Assembly (NCBI RefSeq): GCF_009497155.1
Contig: NZ_WINI01000004.1
Location: forward strand, 124,001-188,000
DNA: 64,000 bases
DNA from: Glaciimonas soli
GTDB lineage: Bacteria > Pseudomonadota > Gammaproteobacteria > Burkholderiales > Burkholderiaceae_D
Reading direction: 5' to 3'
The notes under the pieces were generated by a model. The model ran no database searches and had not been told where the DNA came from. It was given only the letters and a program-made list of their open reading frames with translations. Shown here piece after piece: positions 53,758 through 62,968 of the stretch (position 1 is the first letter of the stretch; each line of letters starts with the position of its first letter). A program made the translations under genes and the position numbers.

Positions 53758-54462
53758 ATGCCCAACTTTCTTCCTACCCCCTGCTGTGTCATGGACCCCG
53801 GCATCATTATTCCGCGCCACATCCATGCGCAAGCCTACGCGACCATAGTGCTCGATGGCGGCTATCAGGAAGCGGGGGAATCCGGCCGCTGGCATGTGCG
53901 GGCTGGCGATGTGCTGCTGCATGCGCCATTTTCGGCCCATTGGGATCAGGTAACGCCACGCGGCGCCCGCGTGTTGAATTTGCCGGTCCAACTCTCCAAC
54001 CAGTTATCGACATGCGGACAAGTAGACGATCTTGATCTGGTCATCCGCCTGGCAATGCACGATCAGACAGAAGCCGCTATCGCGCTCATGCAAGGCTGGC
54101 GTCAGAGTCAAGATGCGCTGAACGATGCGCCGGATCTTCTGGCACAAGCTCTGTCGGCCGCCGATCCGCTCGGCGTCCAGAACTGGGCATTGGAAAATGG
54201 CGTTTCACGCGTAACTGCTTTCCGCTGGTTCCGCTCTGTCTATGGCATCGGGCCGACGCAATATCGCGTCGAAGCACGCGCTCGGGCAGCCTGGCAAATG
54301 ATTGTTAATAGCACCACTAGTCTGGTTGATATTGCCACCGATGCCGGTTACGCCGATCAGGCTCACATGAACCGTGATATCAAAACGTTCACAGGTCGTT
54401 CACCCGGGGCATGGCGCACCGGTTATGGATTGAAACATTCGTTCAAGACTGAAGCAAATTAA
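53758..54462 (+). CDS. AraC family transcriptional regulator
   Basis: This is a 234-aa regulator with an N-terminal cupin-like sensing domain (GIIIPRHIHAQAYATIVLDG, GDVLLHAPFSAHWD) and a C-terminal AraC DNA-binding domain. The two helix-turn-helix parts are WALENGVSRVTAFRWFRSVY and VDIATDAGYADQAHMNRDIK, ending FTGRSPGAWR. It is followed after 18 bp by a CPBP protease gene on the same strand. Target and effector are unknown. Confidence 0.88.
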   Translation: MPNFLPTPCCVMDPGIIIPRHIHAQAYATIVLDGGYQEAGESGRWHVRAGDVLLHAPFSAHWDQVTPRGARVLNLPVQLSNQLSTCGQVDDLDLVIRLAMHDQTEAAIALMQGWRQSQDALNDAPDLLAQALSAADPLGVQNWALENGVSRVTAFRWFRSVYGIGPTQYRVEARARAAWQMIVNSTTSLVDIATDAGYADQAHMNRDIKTFTGRSPGAWRTGYGLKHSFKTEAN

Positions 54463-54480
54463 CCTTGATATCGTTAGTTC

Positions 54481-55260
54481 ATGACTACTTCCACGACACT
54501 GCGGATCGACCGCCCCTTCTTCCAGATAACCGGATTCAAGTTCCGTCTCTGGCCGATCATTCTGGCTGCTGTCTTGATGCAGGCAATGTTATGGCCCGCG
54601 CGCGAAGGCGCACGCTGGCTGGTCAAACATTATCCAGAATGGTTCCATCATCAAATATGGGCTTTCGTCGGTGTGGCGGAACTGTTCCAAATCATCGTCG
54701 GACTTATCGCCGTTCTGATCATGAAACGGTTGTTGCCGCAAGCCGATGCCAATCTGCGCTGGCCGCCGCAGCGCAGCTACGCCGGACTCGCTCTGTTGAT
54801 TGGCGTAGTCATGGCGCTAATCATGCTGGTCGCTGATTATTGGCCGCAACTTCTCAGCCACACGGCACCCGATGGCGGTTACGAAATGACGCCTGTCGGT
54901 GTTCCGGGATGGTTGTTTGTGATGCTCGCTGCTGGTCCCAACGAAGAAATCATCTTTCGCGGCGTACTGGTCGGCATGCTGACCGTGCTGGTTCCGGGAC
55001 GTGTGCGCATGGGGCGATTCGACATCCCGGTTTCCGGCGTCATCGTCAGTCTGTTGTTCGGCGCAGCGCATTTCAACAGTTTCTTCAGCGATCCTCTGTA
55101 TCAAGCCGTTGCGCAACAAATCTATGCCTTCGCCTTTGGCTTGACTTATGTCTGGCTGATGGAACGTTCACGCAGCTTGCTCGCGCCTATGATTGCGCAT
55201 GGCGTCAGTGACTTGGTGGAAGTGGGGGCGGTAATGCTGCTTACGGTAGCTTGGGGTTAA
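54481..55260 (+). CDS. CPBP family intramembrane metalloprotease
   Basis: This is an inner-membrane protein of 259 aa in the CPBP (CAAX protease / Abi) family. Catalytic motifs are all visible: E155-E156-x3-R160 (NEEIIFRGVLVGML), F193-x3-H197 (FGAAHFN) and H240 with D244 (HGVSDL). About six hydrophobic segments are present. Members process prenylated or other membrane substrates or confer bacteriocin immunity, and the substrate here is unknown. The 18-bp gap to the AraC gene suggests co-transcription. Confidence 0.88.
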   Translation: MTTSTTLRIDRPFFQITGFKFRLWPIILAAVLMQAMLWPAREGARWLVKHYPEWFHHQIWAFVGVAELFQIIVGLIAVLIMKRLLPQADANLRWPPQRSYAGLALLIGVVMALIMLVADYWPQLLSHTAPDGGYEMTPVGVPGWLFVMLAAGPNEEIIFRGVLVGMLTVLVPGRVRMGRFDIPVSGVIVSLLFGAAHFNSFFSDPLYQAVAQQIYAFAFGLTYVWLMERSRSLLAPMIAHGVSDLVEVGAVMLLTVAWG

Positions 55261-55308
55261 GAAAACATCGCGTTTCTTATTGTTCGAAGTTCAGTGGAAA
55301 ATGTCACA

Positions 55309-55755
55309 ATGCAACTTCGAACGATAGAAGGATTGTGGAGCGATATTTTACAGATGGCGCACAAGCGATTAAAAAAAGCAGGTTTAGCAATTATTTTTTT
55401 CTGGTTTTTAATCGGTGGAATCGGGCATTTCCTCGCACCGGATTTTTTTCTGAAAATCGTCCCGCCAGACTTGCCATTTCGCATCCAGGCCGTTTATATC
55501 AGTGGCTTTTTTGAGCTGCTTGGTGCCATCGGATTGTGCCATAACAAAACCCGCAGGATGGCAGGAATTGGCCTGTTCGTTTTGACCATCGCAGTGACAC
55601 CTGCGAATGTCTACATGTGGACTCATCCTCAGTTGTTTCCAACCATTCCCGAGATCTTACTTGGATTGCGCCTGATACTGCAGCTGGCACTGTTGGCGAC
55701 GATATGGTGGGCAACATTTTCTGACCTGGGTACAAAACATCCTCACCACATTTGA
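55309..55755 (+). CDS. DoxX-like membrane protein
   Basis: This is a 148-aa membrane protein with four hydrophobic segments and a DoxX-like pattern (FFWFLIGGIGHFLAPDFFLK, then YISGFFELLGAIGLCHNKTR and MAGIGLFVLTIAVTPANVYM). Starts at a GTG (55294), ATG 55309 and ATG 55354 (MAHKRLKKAG) are all possible. The last gives the more usual family length of about 133 aa. Function is unknown. Confidence 0.75.
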   Translation: MQLRTIEGLWSDILQMAHKRLKKAGLAIIFFWFLIGGIGHFLAPDFFLKIVPPDLPFRIQAVYISGFFELLGAIGLCHNKTRRMAGIGLFVLTIAVTPANVYMWTHPQLFPTIPEILLGLRLILQLALLATIWWATFSDLGTKHPHHI

Positions 55756-55952
55756 TCTGAATTCACGCGGATTTCCAATAATCCGGATGCCTTGGCACCC
55801 TCTGCCATATCCATTGCCTATCCTGTCGTAATTAAGACTTGACCTCAAGTTAACTTGAACCGCTATCCTGACCACGACACAATCTGACACGACATTTAAA
55901 ATCGGTAGATTGATAGCATGTTATTTATACTTCAAGAATTTAAGGAGCTGAT

Positions 55953-56957
55953 GTGGACGCAAATTTTTGGCATAGCAAATGGGAACGGGGCGAGATTAAT
56001 TTCCATATAAGTGAGGCAAACCCACTACTAGTAAAACATTTTGAAGAGTTACATCTGACAAAGGGCAGTCGTGTGTTCCTGCCATTGTGCGGAAAAACAC
56101 GTGATATTGCATGGCTGCTTGCCTGCGGTTATCGCGTTGTTGGTGCAGAACTGAGCGAACTCGCCATCAGTGCGTTATTTAAGGAACTGGCCATAGAACC
56201 CGCAATCTCCACAGTTGGGAAATTGACACGCTACAGTGCTAAAGATATCGAGATACTGGTTGGCGATATTTTCGATGTGTCTGCTGAAAATCTTGGCCCC
56301 GTCACCGCAATATATGATCGCGCCGCTTTAGTTGCCCTCCCCGCTTCCCTGCGAGCACAATATGCGTCGCACCTGACGCGCATCACCGATGCAGCGCCGC
56401 AGTTGCTGATCTCTTATGAATACAACCAACTGCTAATAGATGGCCCACCGTTTTCAGTGAGTGCTGACGAAGTAAAGCAACATTATGGCGCTGCGTACCA
56501 AGTGAAATCTATTGAAAGCAGGAATGTCGAAGGCGGATTGAAGGGGAAAGTTGCGTCAACGGAAAGCGTTTGGCTGCTCCAAAAAATTGCTTCGAGCTCT
56601 GCCGAAGAAATCGTCCAGAAACAGCTCGACGCCTACAACGCGCGCGACATGGATGCGTTCCTTGCCACGTATGCGGACGAGGTTGCGCTTTTTAGATTTC
56701 CGAACACACCGTCGGCGACTGGCAAAGAGGAAATGCGCAAGAACTATACCGCACGGTTTAGCGATACGATTTTGCATTGCATCATCGTAAAGCGCATTGT
56801 TATGGGCAATACCGTCATCGACCATGAGCGCATTCGCGTCACGCTGCCCGAAGGACCGGGTGTCATGGAAGCGATTGCAATTTATGAAGTTCTGAACGGA
56901 AAAATCGCCAAGGCGACATTTATTTCCGGGAAAAAAACGCCCGGAGAAAAGTTATAA
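55953..56957 (+). CDS. thiopurine S-methyltransferase fused to a SnoaL-like domain
   Basis: This is a 334-aa protein with two domains. Residues 1-212 are a TPMT-type SAM-dependent methyltransferase (FWHSKWERGEINFHISEANP, then RVFLPLCGKTRDIAWLLACG and VVGAELSELAISALF). In bacteria TPMTs methylate selenium or tellurium compounds and thiols. Residues 218-334 are an NTF2/SnoaL-like domain (EEIVQKQLDAYNARDMDAFL, ATYADEVALFRFPNTPS, AIAIYEVLNGKIAKATFISG). The start is a GTG at 55953 with an AAGGAG site six bases upstream. The fusion is unusual, as the usual TPMT ends near residue 215. Confidence 0.88.
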   Translation: MDANFWHSKWERGEINFHISEANPLLVKHFEELHLTKGSRVFLPLCGKTRDIAWLLACGYRVVGAELSELAISALFKELAIEPAISTVGKLTRYSAKDIEILVGDIFDVSAENLGPVTAIYDRAALVALPASLRAQYASHLTRITDAAPQLLISYEYNQLLIDGPPFSVSADEVKQHYGAAYQVKSIESRNVEGGLKGKVASTESVWLLQKIASSSAEEIVQKQLDAYNARDMDAFLATYADEVALFRFPNTPSATGKEEMRKNYTARFSDTILHCIIVKRIVMGNTVIDHERIRVTLPEGPGVMEAIAIYEVLNGKIAKATFISGKKTPGEKL

Positions 56958-57045
56958 ACGGATGAACGACGGGTCGGTCGTCGCCCGCCAGTCGCAAGCG
57001 TCATTTGGACAGGATTGACGTCCAACGTTTGGCGTGCGGGACGGT

Positions 57046-57420
57046 CTATGCCTCGGGTTCGTGGCAAACCACTTCGATGTTGTGCCCGTCCGGACCAATG
57101 ACAAAAGCGGCATAGTAGTTCGCATGGTAGTGCGGGCGCAGACCAGGCGCCCCATTGTCTTTGCCACCGTGCTCCAGAGCCGCACGATAGAAAGCTTCGA
57201 CTTGCTGGCGATTTTCGGCCGTAAACGCCAGATGAAGATGCGCCGGCTTCTCCTCGGTTTGGTACAGGCATAACGAAGCCTTCCCCTTTGGGCTAAGCTC
57301 GATACCGTATGTCGGCGTCCCTTCGGAGGCAACAGCTACACCCAGCGGTTGGAGTGCCTTGAGGAAGAATGCTTTGCTCGCTGCATAGTCGCTGACGCCG
57401 AATTTGACGTGGTCAAACAT
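57046..57420 (-). CDS. VOC family (glyoxalase-like) protein
   Basis: This is a 124-aa protein of the vicinal oxygen chelate fold. It has paired beta-alpha-beta units with FDHVKFGVSDYAASKAFFLK at the start, HLHLAFTAENRQQVEAFYRA in the middle and YAAFVIGPDGHNIEVVCHEP at the end. His4, His76/78 and Glu117 are plausible metal ligands. Substrate is unknown. It starts upstream of and converges on the TPMT gene, and it follows the LysE-type gene after 65 bp on the same strand. Confidence 0.85.
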   Translation of the reverse strand: MFDHVKFGVSDYAASKAFFLKALQPLGVAVASEGTPTYGIELSPKGKASLCLYQTEEKPAHLHLAFTAENRQQVEAFYRAALEHGGKDNGAPGLRPHYHANYYAAFVIGPDGHNIEVVCHEPEA

Positions 57421-57485
57421 GAACTCTCCTTAAATGTTTAGGCTCGTGCAAGGCCAAAAGCAATATGGACCGTCATCGGCCCAGC

Positions 57486-58127
57486 TCAGGCAGCCTTGTT
57501 GCGCAAGCGCAGCAAACTCAGGCCCAGTACAACAAACATGCCGCCCGACACGTAGTTGAAAAGGCGCAATCGCTGGGGATTTGCGAATTGCTTCTTCAGT
57601 AAGCGCGCAAGCAAAACATAAAAGGTGTGCGATAAAAAAGCGCATGCCACGAATGTGGCCGTCAGCACGAAAAATTGTCCAACGATAGCTGCGTCATGCA
57701 CCAGGAACTGCGGGAAAAGCGCCGTGAAAAACAGAATGGCCTTTGGATTTGTCAGCGCCACTGTCAGTCCGTGACTGAAAAGGCGCGGAGCCGCATGCAC
57801 GCTGGTTGCGGTAGTTGCCACCTTTACATTTGCAAGGGTGCTTGATTTACTTCTCAATTGCTTGATGCCGAGGTAGATGAGATAAAGCGCGCCAGCAATT
57901 TTCAAGCCCATGAAAGCCGTGGCCGACGTCGCTAGCACCGCCCCCATTCCCGCCATCGCCACGGCCGAAACCACGAACAAGCCGATCGCATTGCCCAACG
58001 AGCCGATCATCGCACGGCGGGGCCCCACTGCCAGAGAGTTAGAGATCGCAAGCAGCACAGCCGGGCCAGGCGTAAAACTAGTCAGCAAGGCAATACCGCA
58101 GAAAATTAACCAATTCGAGATATGCAT
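57486..58127 (-). CDS. LysE/RhtB family translocator
   Basis: This is an amino-acid/metabolite exporter of 213 aa with six hydrophobic segments. The family signature is near the N-terminus (LLTSFTPGPAVLLAISNSLA) and again in the middle (GLTVALTNPKAILFFTALFP followed by QF). The substrate is unknown. It differs from the LysE gene at 33424 and is not a recent copy of it. Confidence 0.9.
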   Translation of the reverse strand: MHISNWLIFCGIALLTSFTPGPAVLLAISNSLAVGPRRAMIGSLGNAIGLFVVSAVAMAGMGAVLATSATAFMGLKIAGALYLIYLGIKQLRSKSSTLANVKVATTATSVHAAPRLFSHGLTVALTNPKAILFFTALFPQFLVHDAAIVGQFFVLTATFVACAFLSHTFYVLLARLLKKQFANPQRLRLFNYVSGGMFVVLGLSLLRLRNKAA

Positions 58128-58585
58128 TTTCGTGGTCCTGACAAAGACAAAAGGTTGAGGCTGAAAGCTTACTGTAATTCAGTTCTGCATGCTGAGACTG
58201 CGCAAAAACGCCGCTGTCGCCGAGATTCGGCTGCCAATTTGCACGCCCTTTCCATCGAATTGCTTGATTTTCAATGTAATGCAAACATGACAACGCGCGT
58301 CAATGCCGCTTGTCGAACGCACCAAAGGACAGTCCATACCTTCCCAAAGGTGCCATTGCCTCTTTTGTATAGATGAAAGAGTATGACTCAGCAGATTTTC
58401 TTAGTAGTCGTATGGTTTTACGGACAGTTCGAAAATTACTGTCGGCTACGGTGGCGCATCCTAATCCGGTTTGCCTAAGCATCAGTGCCACGCAATTCGC
58501 TGTCGCTAACAAAGATATAAAGATATCTCCCAACCTCATTCTCACTAATAGCAATAGTTACTTTATCCATCTGGCAGGAGCATAT
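58128..58585. other. intergenic region between divergent LysE-type and mscS genes
   Basis: This is 458 bp holding both promoters. The mscS frame is open from an ATG at 58373, but those 71 codons lack any membrane or family character, so I treat them as non-coding. No operator or repeat is evident. Confidence 0.55.
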
Positions 58586-59461
58586 ATGGATTATATTTTT
58601 AATGGACAAGTGCTCAACAGCCTACATGCTGCTAATCAGCATATGGAGGAAAGAATTATTGGGATGTTGCCCCTCCTGATTGCAGTTATTCTGAGCCTCA
58701 TTTTTTTTTGGTTCCTGGCAACGGCGGTGCGCATTGTTTTGCGGTTCATTTGTAAGCGCTTCGTCAAAAATCCGGCGAAATCACATCTGATTCAGACTGC
58801 TTCTTATAGCGTAGTCTGGGTGATTGGTGGCTGCGTTGCCCTGAATATTTTGGGAGCGGACGTAAAATCGCTCATCACCGGATTGGGCCTTGGCGGCGTC
58901 GCTCTGGGCTTTGCATTGAAGGATCTCCTTTCGAACTTCGTTAGCGGCATCAGCATACTGCTGTTGCAGACGTTCAAAATTGGCGATCAAATCGTCGTTG
59001 GTGAAACAGAAGGCACTGTAGAGCAAATAAATGTTCGCGACACCCACATCCGAACCTACGACGGGCGCCTGGTTCTAGTGCCAAACGGTCAGGTGTTCAT
59101 GTCACGCGTAACCAATAACACAGCATCGGAACTGCGACGTGCGTCGGTGTTTGTTTACCTGGAATATGGCGAAGACGTTAATCGCGCAATGTCCATTATT
59201 CTCAACACCATCAATAACGTTCCCGGAGTGGCGACCGATCCTGCTCCATCAATACGGCTACGTGATCTGACAACGGAACATCTGTACATTGAGGCAAGGC
59301 TATGGGCGGACTCCCATCGGAAAAACCTCTGGGCGACGGCCTCTTTGGCACGCATTGCCATCGTGGATGCATTGACGAAAGAAGGAATGGCTCTGCCTAA
59401 CCCACGCAAGCGTCAGGTAACGCTGGAAAACAATTCCGGTCAGTTGGTTGACCAGCCGTAG
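58586..59461 (+). CDS. mscS: small-conductance mechanosensitive channel (MscS family)
   Basis: This is a 291-aa inner-membrane channel opened by membrane tension. Three membrane segments end in the pore-lining TM3 (ITGLGLGGVALGFALKDLLS, then NFVSGISILL). A beta domain (FKIGDQIVVGETEGTVEQIN, LVLVPNGQVFMSRVTNN) and a C-terminal alpha/beta domain follow. The ATG at 58586 has a perfect AGGAG five bases upstream, which decides the start. Confidence 0.93.
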   Translation: MDYIFNGQVLNSLHAANQHMEERIIGMLPLLIAVILSLIFFWFLATAVRIVLRFICKRFVKNPAKSHLIQTASYSVVWVIGGCVALNILGADVKSLITGLGLGGVALGFALKDLLSNFVSGISILLLQTFKIGDQIVVGETEGTVEQINVRDTHIRTYDGRLVLVPNGQVFMSRVTNNTASELRRASVFVYLEYGEDVNRAMSIILNTINNVPGVATDPAPSIRLRDLTTEHLYIEARLWADSHRKNLWATASLARIAIVDALTKEGMALPNPRKRQVTLENNSGQLVDQP

Positions 59462-59657
59462 GAAACAATCATGGCGTTTGAAGTTAGACCATTTTCATCC
59501 GAACTACCTCAGCATTTATCCCGAAACGTGGCAAACAATGACTGCCGCCGTGCGCCTATATAGCGCATTTTGCGTGGGATGCCAAGAAGCGGCTTCCCGT
59601 CATCAGCGGCATTGAATGGTCATATGTGATTGAACTGGGCGCAGCCTATCCTAAGCA

Positions 59658-60401
59658 TTAAATCGCCATATTCCGCAACATCTTAGAAGCCTCTCGATTG
59701 GCAATCAATTGCGTCCCGTCGCGCATTTGCAATTGCAGCTGCGATTGCTCATCGGCCTTCATCGATTCGACAAAGTCGAGATTAACCAGAGTCGAACGGT
59801 GAATCCGAATGAATTTGCCAGGGTCTAGCCGTGCGCTCAGTTCGGACAGGCCAATGCGAACCATGAATGTTCTTTTTCTGGCTGCAATCACGGTGTATTT
59901 TTCATCCGATTTCATGTATTCGATTTCATCCATCGCCAATGGAAAAATATGGCCGCGGTCGCGTACCAGAATGCGTTTGAGAAGTGAGGTATCGTGCTCT
60001 GCTGCCTGTTTCAGCACCAGTTGCAAATCATCTGAAGATGTCGCCGACACTTCCAACAAACGCTCGACCGCTGCATCAAAACGTTCGCGTGAAAACGGTT
60101 TGAGCAGATAATCGACGGCGTTGAGTTCGAATGCGGTTACTGCATATTGATCGTAGGCTGTCGTAAAGATATATTCAGGTCGGTGTATCAGGCGCTTCAC
60201 CACTTCCAAGCCAGTCATCTCAGGCATTTGGATATCCATGAAGACAACTTCAGGTTTCAGCAATTCGATATTTTTCAAGGCCACCGCACCATCCGCCGCT
60301 TCGCCGATCAGATGCAGTTGCGGATGATCGTGTATCCAGTTGCGTAAGGTTTCGCGAGCAAGTGGTTCATCCTCTGCAATAAAGACGGTTTTGGTTTTCA
60401 T
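59658..60401 (-). CDS. LytTR family response regulator
   Basis: This is a 247-aa response regulator of the LytR/AlgR type. The receiver has the acidic pair AEDEPLAR near residue 10, phosphoacceptor D56 (VVFMDIQMPEMTGLEV) and VDYLLKPFSRERFDAAVERL. The LytTR DNA-binding domain spans about 140-247 (ILVRDRGHIFPLAMDEIEYM, FIRIHRSTLVNLDFVESM). It lies 25 bp after its kinase gene. No target gene is obvious nearby. Confidence 0.92.
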   Translation of the reverse strand: MKTKTVFIAEDEPLARETLRNWIHDHPQLHLIGEAADGAVALKNIELLKPEVVFMDIQMPEMTGLEVVKRLIHRPEYIFTTAYDQYAVTAFELNAVDYLLKPFSRERFDAAVERLLEVSATSSDDLQLVLKQAAEHDTSLLKRILVRDRGHIFPLAMDEIEYMKSDEKYTVIAARKRTFMVRIGLSELSARLDPGKFIRIHRSTLVNLDFVESMKADEQSQLQLQMRDGTQLIANREASKMLRNMAI

Positions 60402-60426
60402 GATGTCGAATGGTTTTTATTGGTAA

Positions 60427-61491
60427 TCAATCGGTCTTCAATGGAATAGTCAGATGTATCGCGAACCCGGCTCCCGGCTCAGTATGAATCTCTACTTTCG
60501 CACGTTCGCCGTATTCCAGCGCCAGGCGTCTCTCTACGGTCTTTACACCAAGACCGCTGGCATTCTTCACCGTGTACAAATTGGAGCCGGGGCCGTCGTC
60601 GCTCACTACGATTTCCATGCTTACAGTATCCTCGTTCATCTTCGCGCTAATCTTCAGTGTGCCCGGTTGACTGCGGGGATTGAAGGCGTGTTTGATGCTG
60701 TTCTCGACCAGCGGCTGTACGCTGAGCGCCGGCACGCAGCGGCATAGGACAGCGTCATCGATATCCCATTCAACCGTCAAACGGGTGCAAAGTCGCAGCG
60801 ATTCCAGCGCCAGATAGTCGCGTACAAAAGTGAGTTCATCATCTAGCATCACCATGGAATCGCCGCTTTTTTCGGTATCAAGCAGGTAACGCAGCATGTC
60901 TGAAAATTTCAGCAACGCGGTTTCGGCAGCGCTCGAATCCTTGCGGGTAAGTGCGATGATGGAATGCAGTGTATTGAACAGGAAATGCGGATTCAATTTG
61001 TTGCGTAGCGCTGTCAGTTCAGACTTTGCTAGTAAGGTTTGTGCCTGAGAGATCGCAATGGATTGCAAACGCGTCGTTTCTCTTGCACGCACCGCGTGAA
61101 AAATGCCAGCAATGATCGCATAGGTCATGAGATAAACCAGCGACTGCCAAGTCAGCATTTGCACTACCTCTGAGAGGTCATTATTTTGCTGATTGAAATG
61201 AAAAATGACGACGTAGTCCAGTGCAACACAAAATAATGTGAAGAGCAGTGCCAATCCCGCATGAATACCTAGCACTGCGATGGTACTGCGACCAACCCGC
61301 TGAAAATAGCCGGTTAAAGGCCATAGCAGAAAAAGTATGAATACTCCCGGACCAAGAATCAAACCCGCGTTCTTCAACCCTTTTCCCAACTCCAGATGAC
61401 CATGAACTAGCCCTTCTTGCGTGGCGATTGCATAAAAGATAAAAACCGGCACCCAGGCGGCGAGGTAAAACGGCCAGATACGGCGATTCAT
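60427..61491 (-). CDS. LytS-like sensor histidine kinase
   Basis: This is a 354-aa histidine kinase of the HisKA_5-lacking His_kinase (LytS/YehU) type. Four to five membrane segments occupy the first 140 residues. The phosphoacceptor motif is LRNKLNPHFLFNTLHSIIAL. The ATPase domain follows with LSVQPLVENSIKHAFNPRSQ, VSDDGPGSN and SGLGVKTVERRLALEYG. It pairs with the LytTR regulator downstream. The signal is unknown. Confidence 0.92.
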   Translation of the reverse strand: MNRRIWPFYLAAWVPVFIFYAIATQEGLVHGHLELGKGLKNAGLILGPGVFILFLLWPLTGYFQRVGRSTIAVLGIHAGLALLFTLFCVALDYVVIFHFNQQNNDLSEVVQMLTWQSLVYLMTYAIIAGIFHAVRARETTRLQSIAISQAQTLLAKSELTALRNKLNPHFLFNTLHSIIALTRKDSSAAETALLKFSDMLRYLLDTEKSGDSMVMLDDELTFVRDYLALESLRLCTRLTVEWDIDDAVLCRCVPALSVQPLVENSIKHAFNPRSQPGTLKISAKMNEDTVSMEIVVSDDGPGSNLYTVKNASGLGVKTVERRLALEYGERAKVEIHTEPGAGFAIHLTIPLKTD

Positions 61492-61768
61492 GGTCTGTCC
61501 TTATGCATTATTTGATGCCAGATTGTCGCGCAGAATCCGCAACCGGCAATCTGATTTGGTATGAGTTGAGGAAATATGACCGTGAAATGCGAGGACCTAG
61601 CGGGAATGGATTTTGCATTATTGGAATTATGTCAACCCGCTAACGATTTGCACAACAAAGACTTCCTTTCAGCGCAATTGTGCTAACTTGTTCGTCAGCA
61701 ACACAATAGCATCAGATAAAACAAAATAGATAGCCGGGACATAGCAGTGTTCCAGGCAGGAGACAGAA

Positions 61769-62740
61769 GTGCCAGATACATTCGAAAAACGCGCCAATAT
61801 TCCATTGGTCGACGTCATGCTGCGACGTTTGAAATTGAAACCCTTGCTGATTTTTGAACGCGTGCTGGAGTCTTCTTCAATCGCCCGCGCCGCACGTGAG
61901 TTGAATCTGACTCAGCCCGCCGTTACCAAAGCGATTCAAGAATTGGAAGCCGACCTCGATGTGCCTTTGTTTGAACGCACCAATCGCGGTGTGGTGCCGA
62001 CCTGCTATGGCAGTTTGCTAGGCGCGCGCGTCAAGACAGTGATCGCTGAATTGCGTTATCTGACCGACGAACTGAACGCCTTCCGCTCCGGCGATACCGG
62101 CCACGTCATTGTTGGCACGCTGATTTCAGCCTCTGCGCGATTGCTGCCGCAGACCATCACTAAACTGAAACAACAGCGCCCCGGCGTGCTGATTACTGTG
62201 CGCGAAGGGCCGACCGATCAACTGTTTCCGGCGCTGGCCAGTGGCGAACTCGACATCGTGGTCGGTCGCCTGCCAGAACGTGATTTGCCACTCACCCGCA
62301 TGTTCGCTTTTGAGCACACCATGTTGTACAACGAAGCCATGTGCGCGGTGGTCGGTTGCCAGCATCCGCTATTGCAGCGCCCGGATATTCGGCTACCCGA
62401 TTTGCTGGAATGGCCTTGGATATTTCCATTACAAGCATCACCAGCTCGCCTCACGGCGGAGCATCTGTTCCTGGATGCCGGCCTCAGCATGCCGATCAAT
62501 ATTGTCGAATCACTATCACTGCTCACCAACATCGGCCTCATGCAAGATTCGCCATCGATATCATTAATGCCACGCGATGTTGCCCAACATTTTGCTCGCC
62601 TAGGTTTACTGGCGATACTGGATCTTGGGGATCTGGGTAAATTCGGCGATATCGGTTATTCGGTACGCGCCGAACGTGCGCCTACTCCCGCCGCACATTT
62701 GTTCATTGAGTGCCTGAAACAAACGGCGGCGGAACGTTAG
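61769..62740 (+). CDS. LysR family regulator (GbpR/PcaQ-like)
   Basis: This is a 323-aa LysR-type regulator. The winged HTH is at residues 18-75 (LLIFERVLESSSIARAAREL, then NLTQPAVTKAIQELEADLDV). The effector-binding domain has GHVIVGTLISASARLLPQTI and GELDIVVGRLPERDLPLT. The sequence resembles the GbpR/PcaQ branch that controls sugar or aromatic catabolism. The start is a GTG with an AGGAG six bases upstream. It precedes the meta-cleavage dehydrogenase gene by 228 bp on the same strand and is a likely regulator of that set. Confidence 0.9.
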   Translation: MPDTFEKRANIPLVDVMLRRLKLKPLLIFERVLESSSIARAARELNLTQPAVTKAIQELEADLDVPLFERTNRGVVPTCYGSLLGARVKTVIAELRYLTDELNAFRSGDTGHVIVGTLISASARLLPQTITKLKQQRPGVLITVREGPTDQLFPALASGELDIVVGRLPERDLPLTRMFAFEHTMLYNEAMCAVVGCQHPLLQRPDIRLPDLLEWPWIFPLQASPARLTAEHLFLDAGLSMPINIVESLSLLTNIGLMQDSPSISLMPRDVAQHFARLGLLAILDLGDLGKFGDIGYSVRAERAPTPAAHLFIECLKQTAAER

Positions 62741-62968
62741 TACGACAACAACATCTCCGTCATTCTGGTACAGATGACGGAGAAAATTACACACATTCAA
62801 ACTTGGCCAGCCATCAATTATTGGCATATCCAGATCCCTATATTTCATTATGTTTGATATCTGGCTCTCCCTATACTAGAAGCCAGACTGACCCGACCGC
62901 GCTGCGTATGGCACGCGTAAAGCTCGATAAAAAATCGACAAGGTCATGAGCCATAGGGAGACATAGTT

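Noticed and set aside
58373-58585. Longer start for the MscS channel
   Set aside because: The extra 71 residues have no family or membrane character, and the ATG at 58586 has a perfect ribosome binding site.
59462-59657. Possible gene remnant between mscS and the LytTR regulator (short frames ending WSYVIELGAAYPKH)
   Set aside because: The reading frames are short and broken, and I could not match them to any family. It could be real decay but is unsupported.
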